From positions 158,845-222,844 of the forward strand of contig NZ_JAFAIX010000007.1 of assembly GCF_019236475.1 (NCBI RefSeq): a stretch of DNA of 64,000 nt, read 5' to 3'. The notes under the pieces were generated by a model. It was not told the origin of the DNA, ran no database searches, and was given only the letters and a program-made list of their open reading frames with translations. A program made the translations under genes and the position numbers. Origin of the DNA: Chitinophaga sp. (lineage in GTDB: Bacteria > Bacteroidota > Bacteroidia > Chitinophagales > Chitinophagaceae). The first letter of the stretch is position 1, and every line of letters begins with the position of its first letter. Below are positions 9,196 through 17,950 of this stretch, piece by piece.

Positions 9196-10734
9196 ATGAA
9201 ACGTAATTGTTATATACTCGTATTATTTTTCATTAGCCTGGTCATGCATAGTTGTACCAGGGACTTTGAGCAACTGAATACAGACCCGACCAAAGGGGCT
9301 TCCATTGCTCCTGGTCAGCAATTGGCCGCTGCCGCATATTATATGACTGGCGGTAGAGAGACAGGCTATCCTAACCTGTATTTGTTTCTACCAAGGGTAC
9401 AATATGTAAACGGCGCCTGGGGCATGCGGTCCGGCACCAAATATATTCGTAATGATTTCTATAATGACCGCATCTGGGAAATTTATTATGGCAAAAGTAT
9501 CAAGCAGTTGGCAGATATGATTGCACGCTGTAAAGATGATCAGGACCTGGTAAATTATATAGCGGCGGCCAGGATACTGAAGGTGTACCTCTTTTCGGTA
9601 TTGACAGATTGTTATGGAGATATTCCTTATTCGCAGGCTGGAGTAGCCTATTATCAAAAAGTGTATACCCCTGTGTATGATCGTCAGCAGGATATTTACC
9701 ATGATTTTTTCAAGGAGCTGGATGAAGCCGTAAAACAGTTTGATGCTTCCAAACAGGCGATCGCCAATGATATCGTTTATAATGGCGCCATTGAAAAATG
9801 GAAGAAATTAGCCAATTCACTTCGTTTGCGCCTTGCCGTTAGACTCAGTAATGTTGATCCTACCACCGCAGCACAAGAAGCCGCAGCAGCCTATAAAGGA
9901 GGGTTGATGCAATCCAGCGACGATAACTTCCGGATGTTGCACGAAGCGTTTAATTTTCCGGACCTCCGTGGGAATGGTTTGAGTCAATCGCTTAGTGAGT
10001 CCGATACCTATAAGTACACGATTGGCTGCAGTACGTTTACCGACTATCTAAAAGCAGAACAAGACCCTCGCATCGCCTCCTTTTTCGTCAATAAAGATGC
10101 GAATGGAAATGATATTACTTCCCTTACCAATTACTTTTCCATACAGCCAGGATTGTATTGGTGGGACCAGTGGGCCGATTTTGTGGCCAAAAATGGAACG
10201 GTGATTCCTCATGGCAATAAATTTTGTACCATCAACCCTGTGTTTTCCAGTCTGGGTGCGTCTTTTCTTCATATGGGTTATGCAGAAACGGAATTCTTAT
10301 TGGCAGAAGCGGCAGCGAAGAACTGGATTGCGGAAGATGCCAATGTACACTATCAACGTGGTATCCGAGCAGCCATGAAGCAATTGGAAATGTACCCTGG
10401 CATGCCTGCGATTAACCAGCAACAGGTTGATGATTTTGTCAATGCCCATGTACTGAGTGCTGGAAAGGCAATAGAACAGATCAATATGCAGAAATGGGTA
10501 GCATTGTTTCCAAATGGAGCAGAAGCCTTTGCTAATCAGCGGCGGAGCGGTTTCCCGGCATTGCAACCAGTACAGGATGTTGGAGGAGAGTCAGAAACCA
10601 ATAAAAAGCCATTTAAAAGATTATTTTATCCAGGCACAGAAGCCTATAATAACACCACCAATTATCAGGATGCACTCAATCGTATAGGCGGACAAAATGA
10701 TTGGATGAAACCAGTATGGTGGGATAAACAATAG
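9196..10734 (+). CDS. SusD/RagB-like glycan-binding lipoprotein (first PUL)
   Basis: A 512-residue surface lipoprotein. The signal peptide ends in SLVMHSC with the lipidated cysteine, followed by the usual FEQLNTDPTKG. The helical TPR-like body includes KVYLFSVLTDCYGDIPYS, a motif typical of the SusD-like family 2 (RagB). Upstream in-frame ATGs exist from 9106, but they lie inside susC; the ATG at 9196 gives a clean lipoprotein leader eleven bases after the susC stop. It acts as the lid on the SusC barrel and captures oligosaccharides at the cell surface. Confidence 0.94.
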   Translation: MKRNCYILVLFFISLVMHSCTRDFEQLNTDPTKGASIAPGQQLAAAAYYMTGGRETGYPNLYLFLPRVQYVNGAWGMRSGTKYIRNDFYNDRIWEIYYGKSIKQLADMIARCKDDQDLVNYIAAARILKVYLFSVLTDCYGDIPYSQAGVAYYQKVYTPVYDRQQDIYHDFFKELDEAVKQFDASKQAIANDIVYNGAIEKWKKLANSLRLRLAVRLSNVDPTTAAQEAAAAYKGGLMQSSDDNFRMLHEAFNFPDLRGNGLSQSLSESDTYKYTIGCSTFTDYLKAEQDPRIASFFVNKDANGNDITSLTNYFSIQPGLYWWDQWADFVAKNGTVIPHGNKFCTINPVFSSLGASFLHMGYAETEFLLAEAAAKNWIAEDANVHYQRGIRAAMKQLEMYPGMPAINQQQVDDFVNAHVLSAGKAIEQINMQKWVALFPNGAEAFANQRRSGFPALQPVQDVGGESETNKKPFKRLFYPGTEAYNNTTNYQDALNRIGGQNDWMKPVWWDKQ

Positions 10735-10787
10735 ACCTACTACATCGCACATAGATTCATTTTTCTTCTTATTTAAAATTGATACAT

Positions 10788-11834
10788 ATGAAACAGCTAC
10801 TCATTTGTATGGGGGTATTATTTACCATTGCCTGTACTAAAACTTCCCAGGCTCCTCGTGGACTTACCAACGGGAATGCCAATGGTAAACCTGTGACAGA
10901 ATCCCGGATTATCACCAGCTTTCCTAAAGGGCGCGTGGTGGCGTATTTCTTCAGATCGGACCACGACTGGAATTCGCATCTGAGCAGTATTGACCTCACT
11001 AAAATCACAGATGTGAACATTGCATTCATCAATCCCAATGCAAACGGCAACTTCGCTAATGAAAACTGGACGGCCTTGGGTTCCCTGATTCAAACATTGC
11101 ATAATCAGAGCAGGAGAGTTTATTTCTCTATTGGAGGGGGCAATCCGCCGGCATCATTGGCTACTTATATAAGTGCTGCCAATCGTAGTACGCTGATCAG
11201 TAATATTGTATACTTCACTACCTATCTAGGATTTGACGGCATCGATATAGATTTGGAAAATGATCTGATTACCGCCGATACCGCCCGGTATGCAGGATTT
11301 ATCAATGATCTAAAAGTTGCCATGACCGCGAATTATAAGGATGTAAATGTGGCGTTGGCCAAATGGGAAGCGGCGGATTACTTTATATCTTCTGCGACGT
11401 TGAATAAATTCAACCTGATTAATATTATGTCTTATGACTCTACTGGTCCTTGGAATCCTGGTGCTCCTGGCCAGCATTCATCTTATACCCTTGCGGTGAA
11501 TGATTTTCAGTTTTTCCTGAGTAGAGGGGTGCCTGCCGGAAAACTATTTATGGGCGTACCTTTTTATGGGTATGCATTTGGTTCCAGTTTGACGCAAACA
11601 GGTTACAGCTATAGTGATATAGTGACTACTTATCCAGGGGCAGAAAATCGGGATACGGTCAATATTCCGGGAGGAGGTATCATCTATTATAATGGCATAC
11701 CTACCATTCAAAGCAAGGTGGATTATGCCACTAGTCATGGTGCTGGCGGAATTAGTATTTGGGAGATACAGCAGGATGTGGTCAGTACGGATAGTCGATC
11801 GTTGTTGACAACCATTTATAATAAGCTGCAATAG
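10788..11834 (+). CDS. GH18 glycoside hydrolase lipoprotein (chitinase or endoglycosidase)
   Basis: A 348-residue lipoprotein. The leader ends LFTIAC, with C16 as the lipidated residue. The GH18 TIM barrel runs from about residue 49 to the end. It shows the SxGG strand (YFSIGGGN, about 112-119) and the catalytic DxxDxDxE motif with D150, D153, D155 and acid E157. The substrate-assisted mechanism of the family requires an N-acetyl group at the -1 sugar, so the substrate contains beta-1,4-linked GlcNAc. With one catalytic domain and a surface anchor it could be a chitinase or an EndoF/EndoH-type enzyme; sequence alone does not decide. A TTG nine bases upstream is an alternative start. Confidence 0.9.
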   Translation: MKQLLICMGVLFTIACTKTSQAPRGLTNGNANGKPVTESRIITSFPKGRVVAYFFRSDHDWNSHLSSIDLTKITDVNIAFINPNANGNFANENWTALGSLIQTLHNQSRRVYFSIGGGNPPASLATYISAANRSTLISNIVYFTTYLGFDGIDIDLENDLITADTARYAGFINDLKVAMTANYKDVNVALAKWEAADYFISSATLNKFNLINIMSYDSTGPWNPGAPGQHSSYTLAVNDFQFFLSRGVPAGKLFMGVPFYGYAFGSSLTQTGYSYSDIVTTYPGAENRDTVNIPGGGIIYYNGIPTIQSKVDYATSHGAGGISIWEIQQDVVSTDSRSLLTTIYNKLQ

Positions 11835-11847
11835 TGTTGAAATATAT

Positions 11848-11886
11848 TAAAACCGGTGACCAGTTGGGTCACCGGTTTTATTTTTT
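11848..11886. terminator. Bidirectional terminator between GH18 and the dioxygenase gene
   Basis: A perfect 14-bp stem (11848-11861 with 11867-11880), loop AGTTG, followed by a T-run to 11886 and preceded by A residues. It sits between two genes that converge, so it can end transcription from both sides. Confidence 0.9.
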
Positions 11887-11892
11887 ATGTTG

Positions 11893-12588
11893 TTACATGA
11901 TTAATACCCTGTTGATGGTTCTGGAATAGCCAGTTTCTACAGAAGTGAGTCTTCTGCCATGGGCGAATTTCCAGTTATCCATAATGAGTAATGTACCAGG
12001 ATTGAAAGGTACTTCGATGAGATTATCAATTACTAGTTGATCCCAGTGATTGAATGCTTCCCAGTCTTTCTCGATGGTGTCTGAACGTAATCTGTAGAAT
12101 ACGTCTCCGTTCAGATAGTTTACCAGCTTGCCTTTGAGGGTGCCGCTACTTCTGTTGGAAGGATGGAAGATATCCAAGTTACGATCTATTAGGCTTTGTT
12201 TTTCTGTTTCGCTGAGTTGTTCAAATGCGCCATGGATATCGGATACATGCATATGATTGTTCTCAAATCCACTGGATTCACGGCAATACAGAATTAGGTA
12301 TTTAGGAGGAATGCGCCAGTAGGATTTATCATTATGCAACGGAACGTTTTTAGAGCCAACACTGGAGCTGGTGTGAATGACAGTTATATGGTCATTCCCT
12401 CTGCCGATAGGAATTACTTCCCCGAAATAGTAGGCGATGGAAAGGAGCGTATCAGCGGAGATATCGCCGATATTAGCCACCGCATATCCTTGTTTCGCTA
12501 ATGGCTCGGAAATGGCGTCGAGGATCTCTGCTTCATCCGCAGCAAAGGTAGACAGGTCCTTATTTAACGTCGTAGCTTGCATGATCAA
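11893..12588 (-). CDS. TauD/TfdA-like Fe(II)/2-oxoglutarate dioxygenase
   Basis: A 231-residue protein with the facial triad of the clavaminate-synthase/TauD superfamily: H85 and D87 in PLHNDKSYW and the distal H210 in NWKFAHGRRL. R223 in YSRTINR is placed to bind 2-oxoglutarate. The family hydroxylates or otherwise oxidises small molecules, including free amino acids in antibiotic pathways. The start (12588, or 12582 at the second Met) lies inside the end of the upstream gene, an overlap of 23-29 bp, so the two are translated together and probably act on the same compound. Substrate unknown. Confidence 0.85.
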   Translation of the reverse strand: MIMQATTLNKDLSTFAADEAEILDAISEPLAKQGYAVANIGDISADTLLSIAYYFGEVIPIGRGNDHITVIHTSSSVGSKNVPLHNDKSYWRIPPKYLILYCRESSGFENNHMHVSDIHGAFEQLSETEKQSLIDRNLDIFHPSNRSSGTLKGKLVNYLNGDVFYRLRSDTIEKDWEAFNHWDQLVIDNLIEVPFNPGTLLIMDNWKFAHGRRLTSVETGYSRTINRVLIM

Positions 12589-13558
12589 AAGTATTATTGT
12601 GAATCAAATTTTTTTCAATCAGGTCCTTATAAGTAGGAAGATTATTAAACTTAAACTGAGCGCCTGCTTTCTGTACATCGCTATATCGGAGGAAATCGAA
12701 AGTATAATCTGCCGGCAGGAAAGTAGGAGGAGGGAGGATGAAATTCCCTACTTCTTCGTATAGGCGTCCGAACCAGGTTTGGTCTGCAAATTTAGGATGG
12801 TAGTGCCTTTCGGTTTCTGCACTATCCAAGCCGAGGTTATCATTGCTTAAGCGCAAGGGGTGTTCGGCGCCGATATAATCATCTTCCACAATTTTCTCAA
12901 CAATCAGTTCCTGGTTGTTTCTGAGTATCTCATCTGCATATTTGAAAGACATGAGGTAGGGTACGGAAAGTCCGCCTTCCTGCCTATAAGCTTCTAATCC
13001 ATCAAATCTTCGTTCTATCTCATGTTTGGTATCTATAGCGGAAATGGATACACGCAGTTCTGTTTTATTGGCCGCCAGTTTACGCATGACCTCTTCGGAA
13101 GGTTTGGTAAAGATCTTTGTGATGATCACCATGTGGATGTTGTATTCCATCAATACATCAGAGATGGGGCCCAATAATTCCCAGGATTTTTTGGAGAGGG
13201 AAACGTCTGAAACCCAACCCTGACGGAGCCAACGCTGATCGGGTGATAGCTGCTCAATAGATTTCCTGAAGCTGGCTTCATCAAAGTTATTGATATGACG
13301 TGATCCAAAATTGTATCCTTTGTTGATCCAATATTCCGCTGCGGAACAATTGCCATAGCAAATACTCTTAATGGGCAGACATCCAGAATAGATATCAGTC
13401 ATCAAATACTCAAATGGAAGGCCTGCACTTTTCCCACATAGGATATCATATACGGGCATGGTAGACAAGTCCTTTTCATTGACCGATGTGAGTGAGGGCC
13501 TTTGGAAGGCAAGGGCTTTGCTATCGTCAAATTTCAACAAACGATTCATGTAATTCAT
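12560..13558 (-). CDS. Radical-SAM-like protein with atypical cysteine spacing
   Basis: A 332-residue protein. Near the N-terminus are three cysteines, C60, C67 and C71, in YSGCLPIKSICYGNC, giving C-x6-C-x3-C instead of the usual C-x3-C-x2-C. The following sequence alternates strands and helices as in the radical-SAM partial barrel, with IHMVIITKIFTKPSEE and a strand LRVSISAID like those seen in radical-SAM proteins. I therefore infer a 4Fe-4S/SAM enzyme, but the cluster motif is unusual and unproven. It is the first gene of a two-gene overlapping operon with the dioxygenase. No carrier protein, peptide precursor or transporter stands beside it. Confidence 0.55.
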   Translation of the reverse strand: MNYMNRLLKFDDSKALAFQRPSLTSVNEKDLSTMPVYDILCGKSAGLPFEYLMTDIYSGCLPIKSICYGNCSAAEYWINKGYNFGSRHINNFDEASFRKSIEQLSPDQRWLRQGWVSDVSLSKKSWELLGPISDVLMEYNIHMVIITKIFTKPSEEVMRKLAANKTELRVSISAIDTKHEIERRFDGLEAYRQEGGLSVPYLMSFKYADEILRNNQELIVEKIVEDDYIGAEHPLRLSNDNLGLDSAETERHYHPKFADQTWFGRLYEEVGNFILPPPTFLPADYTFDFLRYSDVQKAGAQFKFNNLPTYKDLIEKNLIHNNTFDHASYDVK

Positions 13559-14000
13559 TTTTGAAGATGAAGTAATACAGGTTTAATTATTGAGGGTCAT
13601 TCTTAACTTGAAAAACGGGATTTTAAATTTTTGATAGAAAGATGAAATTCTTCCAGGTCACAACAATTTTCTCTACGGGTTAATTTTCGATAGTAGACCG
13701 AATGTAGTGAAAAAAGTAAACGGATGAAATTTTTTTTCTGTTAACGTTGTATTATTAAATAAAAGCACATTGATTTTTAAGGCAAACTGCAATTTTGTTG
13801 CAGTGTATATTTGGATGGTATGTCGTAGAATATAGTGTCAGTGGTGGTTTGGTGAGACTCGTGTCTCCCGTAAAAAAAATAATAAAAAATTTATTCGCTT
13901 GAATGAAATCAAAGTTTTACATTTAAAATGTGATGATGGATTTATTTTTATCATCATTATTTTATAAAATCATCCACCTGTTTTAAACCGGATTTAACCC
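13559..14000. other. AT-rich divergent intergenic region
   Basis: About 440 bp without a gene, between the radical-SAM-like operon (leftward) and the methyltransferase (rightward). It is markedly AT-rich. A box TATATTTG at 13806-13813 fits the Bacteroidota -7 consensus, but no TTTG lies at the proper distance. A small hairpin CTGCAA/TTGCAG (13787-13803) just precedes it. Promoters for both directions presumably lie here. Confidence 0.5.
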
Positions 14001-14759
14001 ATGAACAACACCAAGAGGTTCAGTAACAGAGCAGAGAATTATGCCCGCTACAGGCCGGGATATCCTGCTGGAATTATTCCTTATCTTCAAAATAGTATCC
14101 AGTTAAATAGTAGTAAAATGGTAGCAGATATTGGTGCGGGCACCGGTATCTCCTCTGCATTATTTTTGAAAGAAGGAAATACCGTTTATGGTGTGGAGCC
14201 TAATGATGCCATGCGAGAGAAAGCGGAGTTGTTCTTGCAGCATTACCCTCATTTTCATAGTGTTCGGGGTACCGCAGAAGCCACTCATCTACCCGATAGT
14301 AGTGTGGACCTTATCCTCGCAGGTCAGTCGTTTCACTGGTTTAATCAGGAGGCCACAAAAGTGGAGTTTAAACGTATTGCTAAGCCGGATGCATATATTG
14401 TCATCATGTGGAATGTGCGGGAACTAAATACAGATTTTGCCAAAGCATATGAACACCTCTTAGCTACCTATGGGAGGGACTATTCCGCAGACGGCCGAGA
14501 TGTTGCCTCAGAGCATAAAACCACTTCTTTCTTTTATCCTTGTGCATTTGAGAAGGTAACATTCTCTAGAAAAGAAGAATTAAGCTATGAAGTATTAAAA
14601 GGCAGGTTGTTGTCGACCTCCTTTGTGCCAGCGGAAGACGAAGAGGATTGCATGCCTATGATGGCTACGCTGGATGATATTTTTGACCGTTATCAGGAAG
14701 ATGGTAAGGTTAGCTTTGACTATACTACTACTTTATATATCGCTAGGGCACATTGTTAG
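14001..14759 (+). CDS. Class I SAM-dependent methyltransferase
   Basis: A 252-residue cytosolic methyltransferase. Motif I is VADIGAGTGISS (about residues 42-52), the acidic end of strand 2 is in VYGVEPN, and a later motif reads LILAGQSFHWF, typical of the UbiE/Methyltransf_11 group. The N-terminus RFSNRAENYARYRPGYP is common in small-molecule methyltransferases of this group. It transfers a methyl from SAM to an unknown acceptor. The thioesterase gene follows 109 bp later on the same strand. Confidence 0.88.
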   Translation: MNNTKRFSNRAENYARYRPGYPAGIIPYLQNSIQLNSSKMVADIGAGTGISSALFLKEGNTVYGVEPNDAMREKAELFLQHYPHFHSVRGTAEATHLPDSSVDLILAGQSFHWFNQEATKVEFKRIAKPDAYIVIMWNVRELNTDFAKAYEHLLATYGRDYSADGRDVASEHKTTSFFYPCAFEKVTFSRKEELSYEVLKGRLLSTSFVPAEDEEDCMPMMATLDDIFDRYQEDGKVSFDYTTTLYIARAHC

Positions 14760-14868
14760 TTAGTGGTCCTTTTTAAATGCTATAACGGAGACGTATATAG
14801 GAGAAATTTTTCGGGATGGTTATCTCGGGGCATTCTGTATATTCGTATATCACAAATGCCATCATTTT

Positions 14869-15294
14869 ATGAATCAAATAGCTCCGGAAATAGAAAAGAG
14901 AATACACGACAGCTTCGCCCGACAAAAACTCATGACCGCCTATGGCGCGAAAATCAGCACTATCGGTCACGGATATATTGAAATCAGTTTGGAACCGCAG
15001 GATTTTTTATTGCGGACTTCCGGTATTTTTCACGGAGGTGTATTGGCAGCCATGGCAGATACGGCGGCAGGATATGCTGCCGGAACGGTATATGTGAATG
15101 ATGCGAGTTTCCTCACAGTAGAGTTTAAAATCAATTATTTAAATCAGGCTAAAGGCTCACAATTACTGACCAGGGCGAGATTGCTGAAAAGTGGTAGTAC
15201 CCTTACAGTGGCGCAATCTGATCTATTTACGGTGGAGGAAGGTCGGGAACGGCAGGTGGCTACTGCAATTGTAACGCTTATGAAAGCAAAATAA
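14869..15294 (+). CDS. PaaI-type hotdog-fold thioesterase
   Basis: A 141-residue protein of the PaaI/YiiD acyl-CoA thioesterase family. The central helix motif is SGIFHGGVLAAMADTAAGYA, with the HGG signature and the Asp used in catalysis. The strands FLTVEFKINYLNQAKG and the final TAIVTLMKAK complete one hotdog unit of usual length. It hydrolyses acyl- or aryl-CoA thioesters. The DinB gene starts 6 bp after its stop, so the two are co-transcribed. Confidence 0.88.
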   Translation: MNQIAPEIEKRIHDSFARQKLMTAYGAKISTIGHGYIEISLEPQDFLLRTSGIFHGGVLAAMADTAAGYAAGTVYVNDASFLTVEFKINYLNQAKGSQLLTRARLLKSGSTLTVAQSDLFTVEEGRERQVATAIVTLMKAK

Positions 15295-15300
15295 TTATTT

Positions 15301-15807
15301 ATGGAGATAACAACTGTAAGTTCTTTCCTGGATTACTTTGAGAAGATCAGGAAACGAACCGCAAAAGTCGTACAAGTAATACCACCGGATCAATTAGAAT
15401 GGACGTATAAGCCTGGAAAATTTACTTTAGGCGATCAGGTAAGGCATATTGTAGCCATTGAGCGATATATGTACGGCGAAACCGTGGCTGGTAGGCCCAG
15501 CGCTTACCAAGGCTGTGGCACTGATCTGGCAGATGGGTACAACAATGTACTGCATTATTTCAATGAAATGCACCGCCAATCCATGGATATCTTCCGTCAA
15601 TTAAAGGATGAAGATTTACAACGGGAATGTACTACTCCTGGAAATATCCAAATTACCACATGGAAATGGTTGCGCGCCATGATAGAGCACGAAATACATC
15701 ATCGCGGTCAGATATATCTTTACTTAAGTATACTGGGAGTGCCTACCCCGCCTATATTCGGACTCACATCAGAAGAGGTGATTAGTAACAGTGTGAAAAT
15801 TGGTTAA
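15301..15807 (+). CDS. DinB-family putative metal-dependent protein
   Basis: A 168-residue four-helix-bundle protein of the DinB/YfiT superfamily. The three metal-binding histidines are visible: one in QVRHIVAIE near residue 49, and the pair near residue 135 in MIEHEIHHRGQIYLYL. Members act as thiol-dependent transferases or hydrolases with Zn or Ni; the exact reaction cannot be read here. The gene begins 6 bp after the thioesterase, so it forms the end of that small operon. Confidence 0.87.
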   Translation: MEITTVSSFLDYFEKIRKRTAKVVQVIPPDQLEWTYKPGKFTLGDQVRHIVAIERYMYGETVAGRPSAYQGCGTDLADGYNNVLHYFNEMHRQSMDIFRQLKDEDLQRECTTPGNIQITTWKWLRAMIEHEIHHRGQIYLYLSILGVPTPPIFGLTSEEVISNSVKIG

Positions 15808-16011
15808 GTATACTTTTCAAGGTGTAAAATCATCTGGTACTTATGAATGCTTTTTGTAAATTCGGTTAGTTGACCTGATGAATTTGCACCATGTTTTCCC
15901 TCAGCCTGTATCTTGTGCCCATAGCATATTTAGAAAGGAAATAAACTGGTGCTACAATAGTAGATGTTTACCACATGGTTATTATTATTTCACCATAAAA
16001 CAAATACACCT

Positions 16012-16389
16012 ATGCGTAAAACCATTTTTATCCTGTTAGCATTTATAGGACTTTCTTTCAGCGCACATGCGCAAACGGCACTAGACTTGGCAGTTGATAA
16101 TTACACGGGGGCCACATTGAGTAATATCAGTTTTACTTCTCAAGTGGAGATGAAAACGTTTACAAATATTGCTCCGGGAGGTGGCGCCACTGGCGTTTTG
16201 CAACTGAACTTGACGGAGGATGTGACGATTACTTTTTTCTACAGTACGATGCCGAGAGGGGCGGTGGCCAAGGTTTATAACACAGATCTGAATATACCGG
16301 ATGCTACTTTTAATGTACAGCCAGGACTGAATATATTTCAACTCCATGCGCCTATTTCAGGCGGTGCTATTAAGGTGGTTATCAACTAG
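16012..16389 (+). CDS. Small secreted protein of unknown function
   Basis: A 125-residue protein with a clear Sec signal peptide (MRKTIFILLAFIGLSFSAHA, cleaved near residue 20). The mature part is about 100 residues of beta-rich sequence with glycine turns (IAPGGGATGVLQLNL). I recognise no family. An in-frame ATG at 15964 would add 16 residues before the signal peptide and is less likely. It stands alone and is followed by two hairpins. Confidence 0.7.
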   Translation: MRKTIFILLAFIGLSFSAHAQTALDLAVDNYTGATLSNISFTSQVEMKTFTNIAPGGGATGVLQLNLTEDVTITFFYSTMPRGAVAKVYNTDLNIPDATFNVQPGLNIFQLHAPISGGAIKVVIN

Positions 16390-16412
16390 TACCTACTTTC
16401 CTGCTTGTTGTA

Positions 16413-16430
16413 CCTGCCCAGGCGGGCAGG
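16413..16430. repeat. Short GC-rich palindrome CCTGCCC/GGGCAGG
   Basis: A perfect 7-bp stem with a four-base loop in an otherwise AT-rich gap. Beyond one mismatch the pairing continues (TTGT with ACAA). It has no T-run of its own and stands 16 bp before a regular terminator. It could be a small intergenic repeat or an mRNA 3'-end stabiliser. Confidence 0.5.
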
Positions 16431-16446
16431 GACAACGAAAAAAAAC

Positions 16447-16489
16447 AAAAACCAAAAATGACGTTGCAGACGTCATTTTTGGTTTTTTT
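16447..16489. terminator. Intrinsic terminator after the small secreted protein gene
   Basis: A perfect 18-bp inverted repeat (16447-16464 with 16470-16487), loop TGCAG, with A-runs on the left and T-runs on the right. The GC core is only TGACGT, so most of the stem is A-T pairs. Confidence 0.85.
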
Positions 16490-16545
16490 GATACAGCTTT
16501 TTTATAGTTAAATTTGTAAAGGCGCATTTAATAGTCCGCCAAAGT

Positions 16546-17220
16546 ATGAAACCCAGCTTACCCTTATTTCTAAAGGTTTCCATGATGCTAACCAGTTTTT
16601 ACCTGGTTCTACTCCTGGCATTATTTCTACCTGCCCAAACCTGGCATTATCATTATGGATGGATGTATTTTATCACTTTCGTGTTGGGTACATCCATATT
16701 GACTTTCTATTTTTTGAAAGTCAATCCAGCGCTGATTGAGCGAAGAACGCAAGTCGAAAAGGAAGCAGCACAAATCCTGATACAGGCATTAAACGGCCTC
16801 TCGTTTATTGTCCTGTTGATACTCCCTGGATTGGATTTTAGGAACCATTGGTCGGTTGTGCCGGAGTGGATGGCCATTGCTGCGGATATACTCGTAGCAG
16901 TAGGTTTTATAATCGTGTTTATGGTGTTTAAACAGAACAGTTATCTGGCTAGTAATATCGGTACATCCCCAGGACAGACCGTAGTATCCGATGGACTATA
17001 TGGCTTGGTACGTCATCCGATGTACAGTGGGGCTTACCTGATTATTCTTTTTACGCCATTTGCCCTCGGCTCTTACTGGGCTTTGATTCCAGCTTTTATC
17101 ATCGCTATTTTAATTTATCTCCGCGCTAAAAACGAAGAAATGGTATTGAGCAGGGATCTGGCAGGGTATGATGCGTATTTACAAAAAGTGCGGTATCGTT
17201 TTGTTCCATATATTTTTTAG
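16546..17220 (+). CDS. Isoprenylcysteine-carboxylmethyltransferase-like membrane methyltransferase
   Basis: A 224-residue integral membrane protein with about five hydrophobic segments. The C-terminal region has the ICMT/PEMT signature SDGLYGLVRHPMYSGAYL, followed by a pair of helices and the acidic motif AKNEEMVLSRDL that completes the SAM site. Bacterial members methylate lipids or other membrane-embedded acceptors; protein isoprenylcysteine is not expected in bacteria. It ends 14 bp before the stop of the convergent LytTR gene, with no terminator between them. Confidence 0.87.
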   Translation: MKPSLPLFLKVSMMLTSFYLVLLLALFLPAQTWHYHYGWMYFITFVLGTSILTFYFLKVNPALIERRTQVEKEAAQILIQALNGLSFIVLLILPGLDFRNHWSVVPEWMAIAADILVAVGFIIVFMVFKQNSYLASNIGTSPGQTVVSDGLYGLVRHPMYSGAYLIILFTPFALGSYWALIPAFIIAILIYLRAKNEEMVLSRDLAGYDAYLQKVRYRFVPYIF

Positions 17221-17233
17221 GGAGACGACATCT

Positions 17234-17950
17234 TCACAAACCTGCCTTCAGTACTTTGAAAACAAACTCCTTATAACTATTGCCTATTGGCAGTTCTATT
17301 GGCCCAATTTCTACATCCTGGAGCGTAAATGCTGTTATCCTATCCAAGTTCACGATAAATGAACGGTGGATGCGCAAAAAGCGTTTATCCTGGATTTCCG
17401 CTTCTATATCACTGATCTTGTATTTGGCTGTGAAAGTGGAACCATCTATGCGATGCAGGACTACATAATCTTTTACGCTTTCAATATAGCAGATATCGTT
17501 GGTGAGGATTTTATTGAATTTATGACCAGTTTTTAGGAAGATGTATCCTTCATGAGGCATAGTGCGCACGGTACTTCCCTGGGTTTCTTTGGGAGAGAAG
17601 CGCGAATAATAACGCTCCACCGATTTGAAGAAGCGTTCGAAAGTAATCGGCTTCAAAAGATAATCTACGATGTCCAGTTCATAACCTTCCAATGCGTACT
17701 CTCGGTAGGCAGTTGTGAATATGACTGCTGGTGGTTGGCGTAATGTTTTGAGGAACTCGATGCCGGTGATCTGCGGCATTTTTATGTCCAGGAAAAGCAG
17801 GTCCACTTGTTTAGTGCGCAGCTCTTGCGCGGCCTGTAACGCATTGGCGCAGGTACCTACCACTTCCAGTGTACTCAACTGTTGGATATGATTTTCTAAT
17901 AAGGCGATGGCTAATGGTTCATCGTCCGCAATGAGGCATTTAATCTTCAC
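17234..17950 (-). CDS. LytTR-family response regulator (second pair)
   Basis: A 238-residue regulator. The receiver has D9-D10, phospho-acceptor D55 in LLFLDIKMP and the lysine in YLLKPI. The LytTR domain occupies about residues 130-235 and includes RFLRIHRSFIVNLDRI. Its ATG overlaps the stop of the kinase gene by four bases (17947-17950), so translation is coupled. The closest likely target is the TonB-dependent receptor transcribed away from the kinase gene. Confidence 0.93.
   Translation of the reverse strand: MKIKCLIADDEPLAIALLENHIQQLSTLEVVGTCANALQAAQELRTKQVDLLFLDIKMPQITGIEFLKTLRQPPAVIFTTAYREYALEGYELDIVDYLLKPITFERFFKSVERYYSRFSPKETQGSTVRTMPHEGYIFLKTGHKFNKILTNDICYIESVKDYVVLHRIDGSTFTAKYKISDIEAEIQDKRFLRIHRSFIVNLDRITAFTLQDVEIGPIELPIGNSYKEFVFKVLKAGL

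Noticed and set aside
13787..13813. Regulated promoter (hairpin plus TATATTTG box)
   Set aside because: No TTTG at the correct distance and the hairpin is only six base pairs.
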